Positions 25,824 through 38,645 of a DNA stretch of 64,000 nt are shown here, piece after piece. A program made the position numbers and the translations under genes. The notes under the pieces were generated by a model, which saw only the letters and a program-made list of their open reading frames with translations, was not told the DNA's origin and searched no databases. Source of the stretch: Paralichthys olivaceus (taxonomy: Eukaryota; Chordata; Actinopteri; Pleuronectiformes; Paralichthyidae); the NCBI RefSeq assembly GCF_024713975.1, contig NC_091100.1:12368001-12432000 (forward strand), given 5' to 3'. Position 1 is the stretch's first letter. The number at the start of each line of letters is the position of its first letter.

Positions 25824-28800
25824 ATGGCGGCCTCATGCTCGATAGTGGGTTGTAAGGAGGAAAGAGAAGACGACAGAGCTGTTATTGGTGCGTTGCTCCC
25901 TCTTGATGCTTGTTCAGACCTTTTAATAACAACATTGAAATTGTAATAATGCCAGTAAATGCCCGGTCATACGCATTTCTCAACGATAAAGGCGTATTTG
26001 TACTGTACACGTGGGTGCTAGCAGCAGCGGGGCTAGTTGTTTAGTTTAGTGACTTCCATGAGTCATGAGCACTGAGTCAGGAGAAAGAATGAAACATGAC
26101 ACACTGATGAATATAATGTTTGAATAACCTCGCAGCATTATATTAGATGCTGCTTCATTGATGGAATTTCTTGCGGCTCATAATAAATCTGTTTTTGATT
26201 GTGGGCATTAGCTGTTGACAGGCTCCTCTGTGTCTTTATATTATTATTTATTAATATTATAATTTATTTTACAGTCCGGTTTTCAAACGGCAGCGTGAGA
26301 AATGCAGACAAACTGGATTTCTCCATGTACAGGAGCGTAGATGAGAAAAACCCCAGGAAGAAAAGCAGACGGATACTGGTGAGGAAGATGCAGGAGCACT
26401 GTTATCCTCTGACAGATGTGTTCACACTGTACCAAATATTTATAATGATCCTCTGTGTAAGAAAAAATAAGTAAGTACTTGCTTTTAATTATACTTAAAG
26501 TATTGAAAGTAAAAGTACTTGCAGAGTGTTGCCTATTCCCTAATGTAACAGTCTACTATAGCTGAGGAGGCGGGTCTAATGTTACTTACCCGCTCTGATT
26601 GGATCAATTCTCTTTTTGCTATTGATCACTTAGTGGAGTAAAAGTGAAAACTTACTCAAGTAAAGTACAGTAATATATAATACAGTTTATATACATATAC
26701 ATATGTCTGTTTTGTATTTGTGTTTTGAGTGTGAATTTGAACACAGTGTTGCTTATATCTTCCTCTGTGTAGGTTGCTGAATCAGAAAGACTGTCCTATG
26801 TTGGAAGTAATTTTGGAACAGGGTCACTGAAATGCAACAACCTTTGCAAGTATGTGAATGCAGCACACTTTTAGAAACTAAGACCAAGACCATAACCACT
26901 GTGAACAGGATTAACAGGTGTATGTTTGGTGTCTGTTCAGATATTATGTGGGAGTGTTGAACAAACAGACCAAGCAGATGGAGGTGCACAATGCTCAAAT
27001 CTTCAACATACAACCTGTCATACCAGGTAATGAAAACAATCACCAACATGTATTAAACTGAATATAACATTTAAATCTAAGTAGTCCAAATTAGATTTAT
27101 CAGTTGGACAGAAATATCTGCAGATTACCAGACATATCTATATCTGGGTTTAACATTGTGGTTAAACTGTAAAATATCAAGCCTCAATTACATTTCTTTG
27201 TCATAAGGGTTCGATAACAACATCTTCGGAATCATTGACAATTTAAAAAAAGAAATATTTTGATATCTCAATTTTTTTACATCCTAATATTGGTATAATC
27301 TCCCAAAAATCCAAATCGGTCTACATAACCCAAGTGATTGCTTTGCTTGTTGTCATTGTAAATTTTCTACATCTACAATGTTTTTTTTCACCAGGAGAGA
27401 CGGACACTGCAAAGACCCAGGACACGACTCTGACCTACAGAGAAAAGGTACTGTGATTTGTTCTATTCGTCTCAGACCACAGACAGAAGTAAAATCAACT
27501 TGGCAATAATGGATTATGTTGCATCACATTTTCTCTGTAGGTTGACTCTTTGATTGCGACGTTTGGTACCAACAAACAGAAGAGAGCTCTGAGCTCCCGC
27601 AGGCTGAATCAGGTTGGCAGTGATACACTGCACCAAGCTGTGGCTAAAGCTGCCAGCACTGTGATCGACCAGAAGGGTCTGGAAGGTAAGTTAAACAGTC
27701 AGTAAAACACAAAGCTAACCAGACATTTCTGGCTGTTCTCGGTGTCTTCCCTCTGTTCTCAAGTCTTGAGTTAGTTTCTGATACTTATTTCATTAATTTT
27801 CTTTTCTCTTTCATCAGCTCTACAACAGGAAGTTGCTGACACAGAGTCCCAAGCAGACCTGGCTCTCCACCTGCCTCCCTGCGATGCAAACGCAGACAAA
27901 CCTGAGGACGTCTACCTGCTGGACGATCGTATCCTTCATTTGCTCTGCCTGTGTGTGTGTGTGTGTGTGTGTGTATTACCAAAGGTTGTAAGAACTGTGA
28001 ATGATACAACAGAAAATGTATTGTGTTTTCAGAACCAGACCCAAGCCCAGTGTTTTGCCTGATTACAAGCACTAGTAAACAATCAAGTACATTACCCAAC
28101 CAACGCCACCGAACCCAAATATAATTTTAACATCTATCCACTTTTGTTTGGGTCTTTGCCCTTAATCACTAACCACAGTCCTGACTCCTGTTGAGTTTGA
28201 AGCTTTGGAGAAGGCCGGTTCCAAGATGGCAGAACTCAGCCCTGAGGAGCTGCAGAAGATGACGGAGGACGGAGGGTAGAGCAACAATGGGCTCACACTG
28301 AAACATTTTATGAAGCTGCACGTGTTTCCTTTGCATTCTAACATGTGTTTGTTTGTTTGTTTGTTTGAAGGAGCCTGTGTGTTGTGAAGCACCTTAAGAA
28401 CATGCCGACTGCAGATGAAGCCAGAGACAAAGTGGCATGCTGCACCTTTTATCTCTCTCTGCTGCTCAAACTGGCCCGGCAGAAGAGCATCACCCGCAAG
28501 TGTGAGTAATGTTCTTAGCCTTCATCATCATGTGGTCCTGTGCACCTTCTTCTGGGACTAACACTAACTGATTTATATGTGCAGTTGGGCAGGAGGAAGG
28601 CTGCCCACGCATCATTCAAAGCAAACTGTTCCGAACATTCACTGTGGAGACTTTCAGCAATGGCAGGTACGATGGTGTAACACCTTGATAATACATTTGC
28701 TTTTCAGAGATCTTTTTGTAGAATCAGCAACCTGTGAACATGTATTTCATAATCACAGTGTGTCTAGAGTTAGTTTTGTGTCCTGCCTCCTGCATGCTGT

Positions 28801-29471
28801 ACCCACTCTTCGCCTGATTTGCCTTAATGAATTTGTAAAGCCGTATGACACCCTCCATCCTTAGATCCTAAATGTGGATGAGAAAGAGGAATCCATATAA
28901 GCAAGTTATTAGAAGGTGTACAGAGGACTAATTCATATATATAATTAATCATTAATTTGGTCGTTGTTGCACAGATTTTTGATTTGACTCCTCTGACTCT
29001 AATACAAACACACGACCTTCACCTTTTAGGGTCCTGAACATTGTGTCAACATCAATGCGAGCCAAAATAGCAGCGTACTCTCTGGCCCTGCTGCTGCACA
29101 TGGGTCACATGACGGCTGACCTCACATTACTGCACCGTGACCTTGGAATCACTGAGGCCAGGTAAGAAAAGAATACCACATCTGAAACTTCTGTATGTGT
29201 AATGTTCTGTCTTGTTATAGACAATGGTGTAACTGAAACATAAAGCTCTGTAAATATGGTATAGAGGATTTCTGCAGGTGAACCTGATTTATATTTTTTC
29301 TGTAGAATGATTGAAGTTGCAAAGTCAATGGGACTGACCCTAGTTAGACCGGCCCGGGGAAAGACTGTGGAGGCTGGACTGCAAGACGACCACAAGCAGG
29401 CATCCCTTGTTCTACCTTTGATCAAATATGATCAGTTCATGGAGAGACGGAAACGCAAGAAAATGCACTGA
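25824..29471 (+). CDS. polr1e: POLR1E, RNA polymerase I subunit (PAF53/RPA49)
   Basis: Nucleolar subunit of RNA polymerase I, equivalent to yeast A49, which acts in rDNA transcription with POLR1G (PAF49, yeast A34.5). Exons: 25824-25887, 26275-26378, 26773-26849, 26941-27026, 27395-27447, 27541-27685, 27818-27928, 28179-28275, 28371-28501, 28585-28666, 29030-29161, 29306-29471; 415 aa (human 419). The N-terminal dimerisation half carries VRFSNGSV, RLSYVGSNFGTGSLKCNNLC and YYVGVLNK. The linker region has FGTNKQKRALSSRRLNQVG, and KPEDVYLL precedes the C-terminal tandem winged-helix half (MRAKIAAYSLALLLHMGHMT). The basic tail is ERRKRKKMH. The start MAASCSIVGC is the ATG at 25824; an earlier ATG at 25725 opens an unrelated frame. 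The acceptor of exon 28371 is preceded by a (GTTT)n tract acting as the pyrimidine tract. Confidence 0.95.
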
Positions 29472-30672
29472 AGACCAAGAGGATAAAGACCAGATCAAGA
29501 GAGAACTGTTTTATTGATGCATTTTGTAGACAAATAAAACGGTGAACTTTGAGTTATACATGAGCTTTTTAGTTAATATTTACTGTGCATGATACAAAAA
29601 AGCAGCCGAGTATTGAGCTGTAAACAAATTCTAGATGACAAACATCTAGCAGAGACAGATAAAACAGAGGCACATTTGTAGACATCACATATTGCACACT
29701 GAACAAAATGTTCCTTCAGTAACTCGCTATCACCAAGTGAGTCTGTGTGGTTGTTTACTGGAATGATAAATGCATTTCACCACAAAGTCAAAGCTTCATT
29801 TTAAAATAATAGGCATGATACAAAAACAGACTCACTAGGAAATACAGCAGCTCCATCATTTTTGCATATACACCTTGCACTATGACAACTCCTTCCCTAG
29901 CTACAATCACTGATTGAAGAAGTGAAACAAGGCACAACTTTACTTTGTAGGATGGTTGAGGCTGACATCTCTGATGCCTGTGGCCCCGTTCAGACCTGGT
30001 GTTAACATCCGTCTTGAGAGATCCGATCACAGGTCCTTCATATGTGGCCCGGGACACATTGCATGTGGCCCGGGACACATTGCATGTGGCCACCTGAGTC
30101 CCAGACCACCTCTGAATGTGATCTTAATGCTGAACACTTGTGATAGGATCCCTAAGGATGGATGTTAGTGCCAGGTCTGAATGGGGTTTTAGATTCCTGC
30201 TAGGACTTTGATACATGTGCACATCCTATCCAGTACGTCTCAGAAGCAAAATGACAAAAACCCACGAAGTCAACAGTGATCCTGCATGTGAATATGAAAT
30301 CTGAGAACATGATAAAGATAAAGCCTTAGTATAGAAATGGTTGTTTAAGGTATAGTAGGATGGTGACAATGCTTGAATGTCTTGTCCTCCAGCTTCACAT
30401 TGTGAGTCCACATTTGATGAATGCACTTGGATTTATCCTTAAATTACAAATGTCTGGTTTCAGATGTACAAAATGTTGTGCCACCTTTGTGAACCGGAAG
30501 GTGGATGGTCCCTTTAGTGGTTAAGTCGGTGCAGCCTCTTGCTTCCAGGTGATTGCTCCACCTTAACAATAGAGCATCATTTGGAGGTTCTTCTCTGAGG
30601 AAGTTTAAAGTTCTCCAAATATATGATAACACACCAGTTCAATCATATTAAATAGTAAGTGCTTCCAAGTAT
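29472..30672. other. Intergenic and probable FBXO10 3'UTR
   Basis: Between the convergent POLR1E and FBXO10 stops. POLR1E has a poly(A) signal near 29533 (AATAAAA). The rest contains the inverted-repeat element at 29984-30190 and otherwise nothing recognisable. Confidence 0.5.
29984..30190. mobile_element. Short inverted-repeat element (MITE-like), CCCCGTTCAGACCTGG ends
   Basis: About 205 bp with imperfect inverted ends some 45 bp long. The left end reads CCCCGTTCAGACCTGG and the right end, reversed, reads CCCCATTCAGACCTGG. Both continue into AACATCC and GATCC-GATCAC-like sequence. Inside, a 21-bp segment (starting GCATGTGGCCCGGG) is tandemly doubled. A partial relative (TTCAGACCTAGTATAACATC) lies at 12450-12520 in a UBA6 intron. 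The target-site duplication is unclear. Confidence 0.65.
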
Positions 30673-33600
30673 TCACAGGATGGAGCAGAACATGCTTCCA
30701 CTGTGACAACCACTCTCCACAGTGGCGCTGATCCTGGTTGTCATGGATATTCCAAGACGGGAAGGATACTGGCTTGAGGAGAGGCCAGAGGGGGAGCTGG
30801 CCAGTGGCCGGGGTGGAGGGTTTTCCAGCGCCCAGGGAGGAGCAGATGTACAGCTACAAAATGCAAAGACAAAAGAAATAGATTGTTTTTTGCCCCAAAA
30901 AGGAATATTCCTACAAACAAAATGATGTCAAACCTGCAATAATAAATTCTTCCGGCCTCTAGCAGGCAGCAGAAACATGAACAGACACAGAATGACATGT
31001 CAGCTGAGTTCATGTAATATGAAGAAATATACTTTCCTCAAGATATTAAACATAAGTCCAATATAAATTATTTTTTAGCTTCTTACCCCTGAGGGTAATG
31101 CCTTCATTCTGAGCTGCGTAAGTGCTTAATTGGTTTACTTGCTGAAAATGACCCTATAGCCCCTTTTCCACTGGTGAAACAACCCCACTGACAACCGTTC
31201 AACAAAACTCAACTACTGGCAATGGGAAAACAGTTATTTGCCTTTTATTAGCAGGTTTACCTGTTTTTAAAAACCTGTGTATACCTACTAATGTTGGTGT
31301 AACACAGGTATATGAGAGTGAACCAAAACAGGTAAGTTGCGAGCCAGCTCTGTAAAGCCAAGATGAGCTGCATGTTAGCGCCAAGAAGTATCCGTTCTAC
31401 AAGCGCAGTGTTTTCTCATTTTCATCTGATATACTGTTACACATAGATTCTAGCTCCTGTAAGCATGTGGAGAAAAGGAAAATGGATGTTAAAGCCACTG
31501 ATGCCATTTGAATCTCTGGCCCTATTGTCTGGTTACCTGTTATTGTGTCGTAGAATATTGTTGTTCCGTAACAGACAGCTGTCATTGCCAGGATCCATGT
31601 GTAGGAGTGTTTTCTTGTTTCCAGGATGGCCCTGGAACAAGAGATTGTCATGCACGACACCTTTTACTGGTCCAATCACAGCAATGCCACAACCCTGCGC
31701 TGGTTGGACTCGGTTACGCAGCACCTAAAGATGAAAATCATTTTAAACACAAAACATGCACATAATTGATGTGTTAACATTACAGTAAGAAGCTACTATG
31801 TGCAATAGTGTATTTTAAATAAGTCTTAACAAGTCGGTCTCCATGTCTTACTGCAACTCACCTTGATGTCAACACTGCCCGACACCTGGATCCCATAACC
31901 ACGGTTTCCAACCACATCATTCTCTGCAATCTGCCCGTTGCCACTGAAACTGATGCCGTGGCCATTGTTTTCATAGATGCCGTTACCACGAAGTTCCACC
32001 CGACAGTCTTTCTCCACTGTAACACCGGCTCGACCATTTTCAAGAATGCAGTTAGTGACCAGCCGGGTCAGCTGACTGCTCTGCAGCACAGCGATTCCAG
32101 TGCCACGGTTACTGTTTACAAGGTTAGCGAAAACATTCAGGGGCTCGCTGCTCTTCACATACAGACCAACGGCTACAGAGTAAGAAACAGAAAGATGTAG
32201 ATAACATAAGAGCTGGGGAGTGAGGGACTATTTGTATTCGACGTGTCAGTGGTCTTTATTACCTCTATTGTAGCTCATGCAGTTGCCCTCCACCAGCGCC
32301 ACACTGATGGAGCGACGGGCAGAGTGACGCTCATCCTCGCTTTCCAGATCACTCTCCCATGCAAACAATTCCCCCTCTTCATTGAGGTTCTCCTGCCCTT
32401 CTCTTCCTTCTCCCCTTTCCCCGCTGGCTCCGTCTCCACCGATCCCTTCCTGGCCTGGCCAGTTACCCTCCCTGGCGTCGATGTTCTCCGGGTCTTTCCT
32501 GCAGAACACTGCCAGCCCATACATACAGTTATGGGTGATGTAATTTCCCAGGAGTTGCGGGAGGCTGGACGACATTACCCAAACACCACAGCCTTTGTTA
32601 CCTGAAGGAACAAGAGAAAGGAAGGAAATGAAACACCTTGTGATGCTGAAATAAAACACAGGACGCTGCCATTATCAGGCTGAAAGTACACACAGTAGAC
32701 GTGGTTTCCCTCAATGAGTCCGCGTCCTCTCTCTCCCACCACCACGCCGTCTGAGAAGCCGTAGCAGATGTAGTTGTTCCTCAAGATGGGATCACCTCCT
32801 CTTCGGATGTCTACACCCCCCCACTGGTTTTCTTTGATCACATTATCTGGAAATAAAATAAAAGTCAGAGCATTAACAACCACAAATAGTGTTTGTATTT
32901 TCTGTGAGTGGCAAAGCAGTGGATGAAAATGAAGAACCTATTGGCAGATAACTGGTATGATATGTGCACAAGGACAGACCCACTTACACACCTTTTATTA
33001 TTCCTCTACCATTCTCATTTATAGCAATCCCAGCTGCCTGGCCCTGGAAGATATGATTCCCACTATGAGATAAAGAAAGAAGAGGAAAACTTTTAATCAT
33101 TTAACAAATTCAGAATGAGTCTCAATTCAAGAAAGACATGAGGTGATAACATGGAGCTAATTAATTAACAGTTAAGTTATATTAACTGGACATTTTCCAG
33201 ATTCCTCATATCTGAAATGTTTTAATCTGATGCACTAGCAAAAAATAACGAATAACTTTTGTCTCTGCTGAAAACAAAAACCTCTCTACGCTGGAAAAAC
33301 AAGGACAGCACATTCCAGCACAAGTTACAGCAGTTGTTTTTAGAGCCCCACACACCTGACCACAGGATTCCCACTGAAGAGAATATACACGCCCGCTTCC
33401 TTGTTGTTATAGATCTGATTGCTCCGAATTGAACCTTTTCCCTTGCCAAGGACCACAACCCCAGAACGCAAACCACTGTGTATTCTGTTGCACTGTAGAA
33501 TGAAAGACAAAAATGAAACACTAAAAATAGCAAACAAGATCAAAGTAAGAGCACCTACATTTACATTTTATTCAAATTTAAGCTTCTTTACATATTTTTT

Positions 33601-36358
33601 TTTTTTTATAAATGTCAATGTCCATTTTTTTATGGACCCATCTTCTTTGCCTCATACAGTGTGTTATTTTACAGTTAACAAGGGCATGGGTGCACTGTGT
33701 GATTGGGACCTCTAAAGGAGCCCATGAATCCTATGATCCTTTATGGTAAGATTATGTCATTGAATGTGGATATTGTTTTTTTGTTTAAAACTAGTGAACT
33801 CAATATATAGCAGTTACCACAATTATGGGATTCGCCCCTTTCCGGATGTCCAGCCCCGCCTCTCCATTCGAGTGGATGTTGTTTTCGGCGATGAGGCCCT
33901 GAGCCGAGAGACGCAGGAAGACACCTGAGGCACGGCACTCACACACCTCATTTCTGAGCATCACTATCTGAAGTAGGAGAGAGAGAGAGACAGAAACAGC
34001 TCAAGTGTCAATTTGAATTGGAAGCTGCTGTTTAATTACTTATGATCTGGAGCTACTTCCTTAACTTGATACATTACTCAAATGGCATGATGCGGATTAA
34101 AAGTCGCTGAACCTGGGAAATCTAAATGTGTTTATATAAATGTGAGTCAAATCCTATTCAGTCTAAAACAAGGTTATTATGATTTTATTTACTGTGGAGT
34201 TCTGGATGCAGCGGACAGCGTAGTTGAGCCCACGGAAAACATTGCCTTCCAACCGAGCTTGTCCATAATTAGACAGATGCACGCCACCCTTCCCTTCCCT
34301 GAAGAGGCAGCGTCTGAGGATGCAGCCGAGGGTGGACGTTGCCAGCATCTGAGCTTCTGGGTCCCTGTCCAGTTCCTGCTGAAGGGTGAGGGGTTCGGGG
34401 GTCACAGGTAGGGGATGCGGAGAAGAAACCAGTGGCAGAGAGCCGTCTGACCGGGGCTTGAGCAAATGGGATAGTCCATGATTGTCACATGAGATCTTGT
34501 AATCCAATGAAAATGGGTTTTTGGTCTTTTCTCCATCTCGGCTTTCCTCCTCTCCCTCGCTGTGCTCACCATCACTCCAGCCATCTTCAATCACAGTTTC
34601 CTGACATAATGCATCTACCCCAGTCCTCCTCTGCCAGTCCTCCATGCTCACATGCTCCTTTTTGACATTAATACCCAGAGGCTGAGGTCCACCAGTGGAG
34701 CCAGCCTGTGGGCCTCTTGATGAATTACTGTTATTCCCGGACACGCCACAAGATGGGAACGTCCTGGTCAGAGCGGCCAAGTGTTTGCAAGCCCAGTTCC
34801 TTTCTGACAACAGCGGACCTTCCACGGTCACTGAAGCGGTGTCACTTCCTGAGAAGTCACAGCTGTCCAATAAACTGAGGACGACACCCAGCAGGTGGGC
34901 CGAGCTTCCCTGTGAGAAGGAGCAGAAGCGAGCCTGGCAGGTTCCTGGGCCGCGGATTTGCAACTGAGCCCCCTCAAAGTTGCAGTTATCGAGCTGGACG
35001 TGACCCCACGATGTCTAAAGCAAAGCAAGGAGAGAAAGAGTAAGACAGATTTTGTAAAGGATACTGGTTGACAGAGCTAAACAGAATAAGAATGAGAACG
35101 CCTTTATTGTCATTGAACAGGGTGTACCATGAAATTATAGAGCCACTCCTTCACAGTGCAAACATATACATACAAAAATACTAAAAAGTTAAAAAGTATG
35201 AAAATTTGTTATTTGAAATACTGTTAATTGACAACATTTACAAATATACATGTAACTATATCCACTTTGTTGCACAGTGGATGGGTGGGTATTGCACATG
35301 AATGAGTATTGCACAGCAGTGATTATGGCACAGTATGTGTAATAAATATAATATGCAACTTTTCTGATAATTGACACCTCCAGTTCCAGCTTCTGCTTCT
35401 TGTGGAATAATGTATTTCATTTTTAATAGAGGGGGCAATAATGTTGAAATAAGACATTACAGCATGGTTTTCGACATAATTCATACAATCTATGTTGGTA
35501 GCAGGGATGCACCTACACAAATGTTCCCCTCAGGTGCAACAGATTCTGAGTGACAGGTACACAGACTAAAGAGTGAAGCAGGGATGTGCACAACTGCAGC
35601 TGAAGCTATGAGATCTGACTGTCTGTGTGGATGATAGTGAGCTCACACCAAGTTGTGGATCTCTATTATGTTATCATGCAACTGTGGCAGGACAGTTTAG
35701 AATAAGGCGAGCCACCCAAGCCTATATAATTAATGGGAAACACCGTTGCTGTTTAAAGAGACCAAGCTGTTACCTTGTAAACCACAGTGGAGAACCAGGG
35801 TGGCATGAACACCAGGTTACACAGCCTGGCGGTGGGGCATTGCTGCTCTATGCACACCAGGAGGGCCACCTCACCCAGTTGGCCCAGACCCACCAACTCC
35901 ACGGGCACCTTCAGCGCCACCTCCGCCTGCTCCTCGTACACACCGGGATGGAGAACCACGCGGTCGTACGGCCCCGCCACCCCGAGGGCCCCGCGTAGGG
36001 TTTCAAACTCACACCCGGGCCCCACATGCCAGACCCGGCGGTCCTTTCGTCGGCGGAAAAACAGGAGGCAGGTGGAGGACTGGAGCTCCGGGCCGTTCTG
36101 AGCCCAGGTGCGGCTGGCCATGGCGTGCTGCCTCAGGGCCTCCCTCCAGGACGGCGGCTCCAGGTGGGGCTGACTGGGCCAGTTGGGATGGCGGCACTCG
36201 GGGCAGCGCAGGCACAGCTGCCTCCAGCGGGTGTTGTCCAGGGAGAGGATGAGCTCCCTCCAGGCGCGGCACACCTGGCAGCAGCGGCCCAGGTCGGGGA
36301 GCGGCAGGTAGGCCAGGATCACCCTCCACAGCTCCACGGGGAGCCTGCCCACCTCCAT
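30673..36358 (-). CDS. fbxo10: FBXO10, F-box protein with beta-helix repeats
   Basis: Substrate receptor of an SCF (SKP1-CUL1) ubiquitin ligase; mammalian FBXO10 targets BCL2. Exons: 35774-36358, 34193-35014, 33818-33967, 33356-33492, 32992-33062, 32694-32846, 32263-32601, 31862-32172, 31537-31724, 30673-30853; 978 aa (human 956). The F-box lies at residues about 1-45 (MEVGRLPVELWRVILAYLPL). Then come many right-handed parallel beta-helix (PbH1) turns such as LRSGVVVLGKGKGSIRSNQI, NQWGGVDIRRGG and GIAINENGRG. Exon 34193-35014 contains an acidic, Ser-rich disordered insert (SDGEHSEGEEESRDGE). The C-terminus is CSIL, a CaaX box of the geranylgeranyl type, matching CTIL in human. It neighbours POLR1E as in human 9p13.2. 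Confidence 0.96.
35095..35200 (-). repeat. LINE-like 3' tail in FBXO10 intron 1
   Basis: On the minus strand it reads ATTTCATGG...CAATGACAATAAAGGCG. This AATGACAATAAAG ending is typical of 3' tails of non-LTR elements in fish. The same ending type is present in the chemokine array at 49440-49815 and 55231-55606. Confidence 0.5.
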
Positions 36359-36720
36359 GGCAGCGCGCGCACCGGCTGGGGAGCAGCGTGACGGAGGGGG
36401 AGGCGCGCCTGGAAACAACCAGTCACACGCACACAACAATCAACACAGACAACACGTCAACCACAAACAACGGCTGCTAGGATAGCATGCTAACACTCCC
36501 ACTAACAACACGCAGTCCGCTCAACCAGGACAACAACACAGCGGGCATGAACGTCATTGTTGTTGTTTACTTTACGTCACTAGCATATAACTACCCCTGC
36601 CATGTTGCGGTGAAAGTTTGCTGCGGTTAGCCAGAGAGCTAACGCTGACAATCTGCGTAAGTGACGTTCAAAAATAAGAGGAAAGCGTCGCCTCCGTAAA
36701 AAGACAAGAAATCAACCTTT
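36359..36720 (-). promoter_or_regulatory. FBXO10 5'UTR and promoter region
   Basis: CpG-containing sequence upstream of the FBXO10 ATG, with GCTAAC, GCTAGGATAGC and GGTTAGCCAGAGAGCTAACG words at 36474-36646. The transcription start is not located. Confidence 0.45.
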
Positions 36721-38301
36721 TATTACCTCGGACCAGCTCGTCACAGTGCGATGGATCAGCGCATGTTCGGACGTGCTTTTATTTATTCCACGTTACATGT
36801 CTGGAGATGGAGGCTTTCCTCCGGAGTTCACAACAACAAGACATGACTGCGGATGGAGTTTCAGACGTTTGCTCCCGGTTTACGGCAAAGAAATGGAGAA
36901 GGCTCATCCTCACTCCGCCTCCTGGAAGTGGGCGTCTGTTCGGTCCCTGCTTATTATCATGCTTATTATCTCTGTTTGTTAAAAACATGAATCTACAGTC
37001 TGTTTATTAAATATGTTGCTTCAGGGGGATACTTCTAATTTATGTCTGTACATGTAAATGAATGTTGGTGGTGAATAGAATAGTGATCACATTCATGTTC
37101 CACAATATCGTTGAGATTGTTTTCCACTCACTGCTTGATTTGCATTATTTCTCCTTTTCTATATTTCATAGTCTATGGAACATCTATAAAATGTTCAGTT
37201 GCTGTTTCATTATTCCAAATGTAAAAACATTTATTTTATTTCATTGTAAGACTTGAGATTATGTTGAAAATGCATAAACAAGTGTATTTTACAGATCTAG
37301 TAGTTTTATTTTAATTATTTTAACATATCAAAATGAAAAAAAAATCAATCCGAGGCATGCTTATTGTTAATGTGTGAATTAGTGTTTATTCAGGCTGATG
37401 AATGATGAATGATTAAATGACGGAAAATCTTTAATGTTTGTTGTTGTCATTCTACATGACTCTTATTTATCATTATCATTGTTACTATTAATAATTACTG
37501 CTGCTATCATAAGTGCTGTTATGATGATGTTACATTATTGTGCAGTATCACTATTATTATGCTTGATTCTGACAGTGCTTGAATACAGCTGTTGTTCCTG
37601 GTCTTTTAACAGTGCTGTTTCTCTTCTGTGATGGATTCTAAATCATGACTGAAAGTCTTCCAACAAACCTTTAGTAATCCCATAGCTGGTTAGCTGAGGT
37701 TTAATTACTGCTACCTCAAAAGCTTGTGGTACATAGCAGACATTAATATGATTTAATATGGAACTGTAACTGAGAGGAAAACCTTCCTTATGAAGTGTAT
37801 AGGGTCTAATAGACAAGTTGATGGTTTAGAGGATGAAACCAGGGGAGTCAGTCCAGAAAGATCAATCAAAGAAAAGTGGGCCAACCGGTGGTAGCACCAT
37901 ATTTGATATGACTGTTCTGTTGAAATCCTGGGATTTTGATTACACAATAGTTTATCTGGGAAGAGCAATTTATTCATCCTGATGTTGGCTCTGGTCGCAT
38001 GCACTGTCAGTGATTTAGTACAGCTGTGCAGCAGCTGGATGTTTTTGTTCGAGTTTTATGGGAAAGATGGATGAAGATACAAGGACAGCCTGTTTAGCTT
38101 TGGGGTAATGTTAAGAAAAGTTAATATAAACCTTAATTCTGCATAATATAATCCTTAATTCTGCATAGAGGAAATTACATTACAGCAGCAAGAGGGCAAC
38201 CAAAAACAGACATCTGTAAAGTAATAATAAGCAGTTTGCAATACTTATGAATGTGGGAGAAAAATATCTAAAATACAAATGGAATAAAACTTACACTACA
38301 T
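36721..38301. other. Intergenic, no gene recognised
   Basis: Short overlapping frames at 36746-37010 are GC-rich promoter-side DNA without family resemblance. The rest is AT-rich with runs of ATT-type low complexity near 37450-37560. Nothing further seen. Confidence 0.5.
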
Positions 38302-38645
38302 AGGCAAGGCAAATGTATTTATATAGCACATTTCATACCCAAAGGCAACCCAAAGTGCTTTACAGAGTACACAAGCAAAAGCAAAAGAAACAAACGCTAA
38401 AAATAATAATAGCAAGCAAGAAAAAGCACACAGAGTAAAAACAAGAAAAACAAGAAAATAGGCAATCAAAGGTACACAAGATAAAGTGGAATAACAAAAA
38501 CACTAAAAACAACTAACAGATACATTTGATTTAAAAGAAGATTAATAAAAAGCAATGGTAAACAGGTTGGTCTTTAGCTTGGATTTGAAAGTAGTTAGCA
38601 TTGTCTCAAGTCTTAGCTCTACTGGGAGATTGTTCCACACTAAAA
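38302..38645. repeat. Common teleost interspersed repeat
   Basis: Begins AGGCAAGGCAAATGTATTTA, continues TATAGCACATTTCATACCC and CCAAAGTGCTTTACAGAGT, and closes with CTCTACTGGGAGATTGTTCCAC. I recognise this as a very frequent fish repeat. Its class is not certain from sequence alone. Confidence 0.65.

Noticed and set aside
36746-37010. Two short overlapping frames beside the FBXO10 promoter, considered as TOMM5
   Set aside because: TOMM5 neighbours FBXO10 in human, but neither frame nor any nearby sequence contains its conserved stretch (for example LDPEEMKRKMRED).
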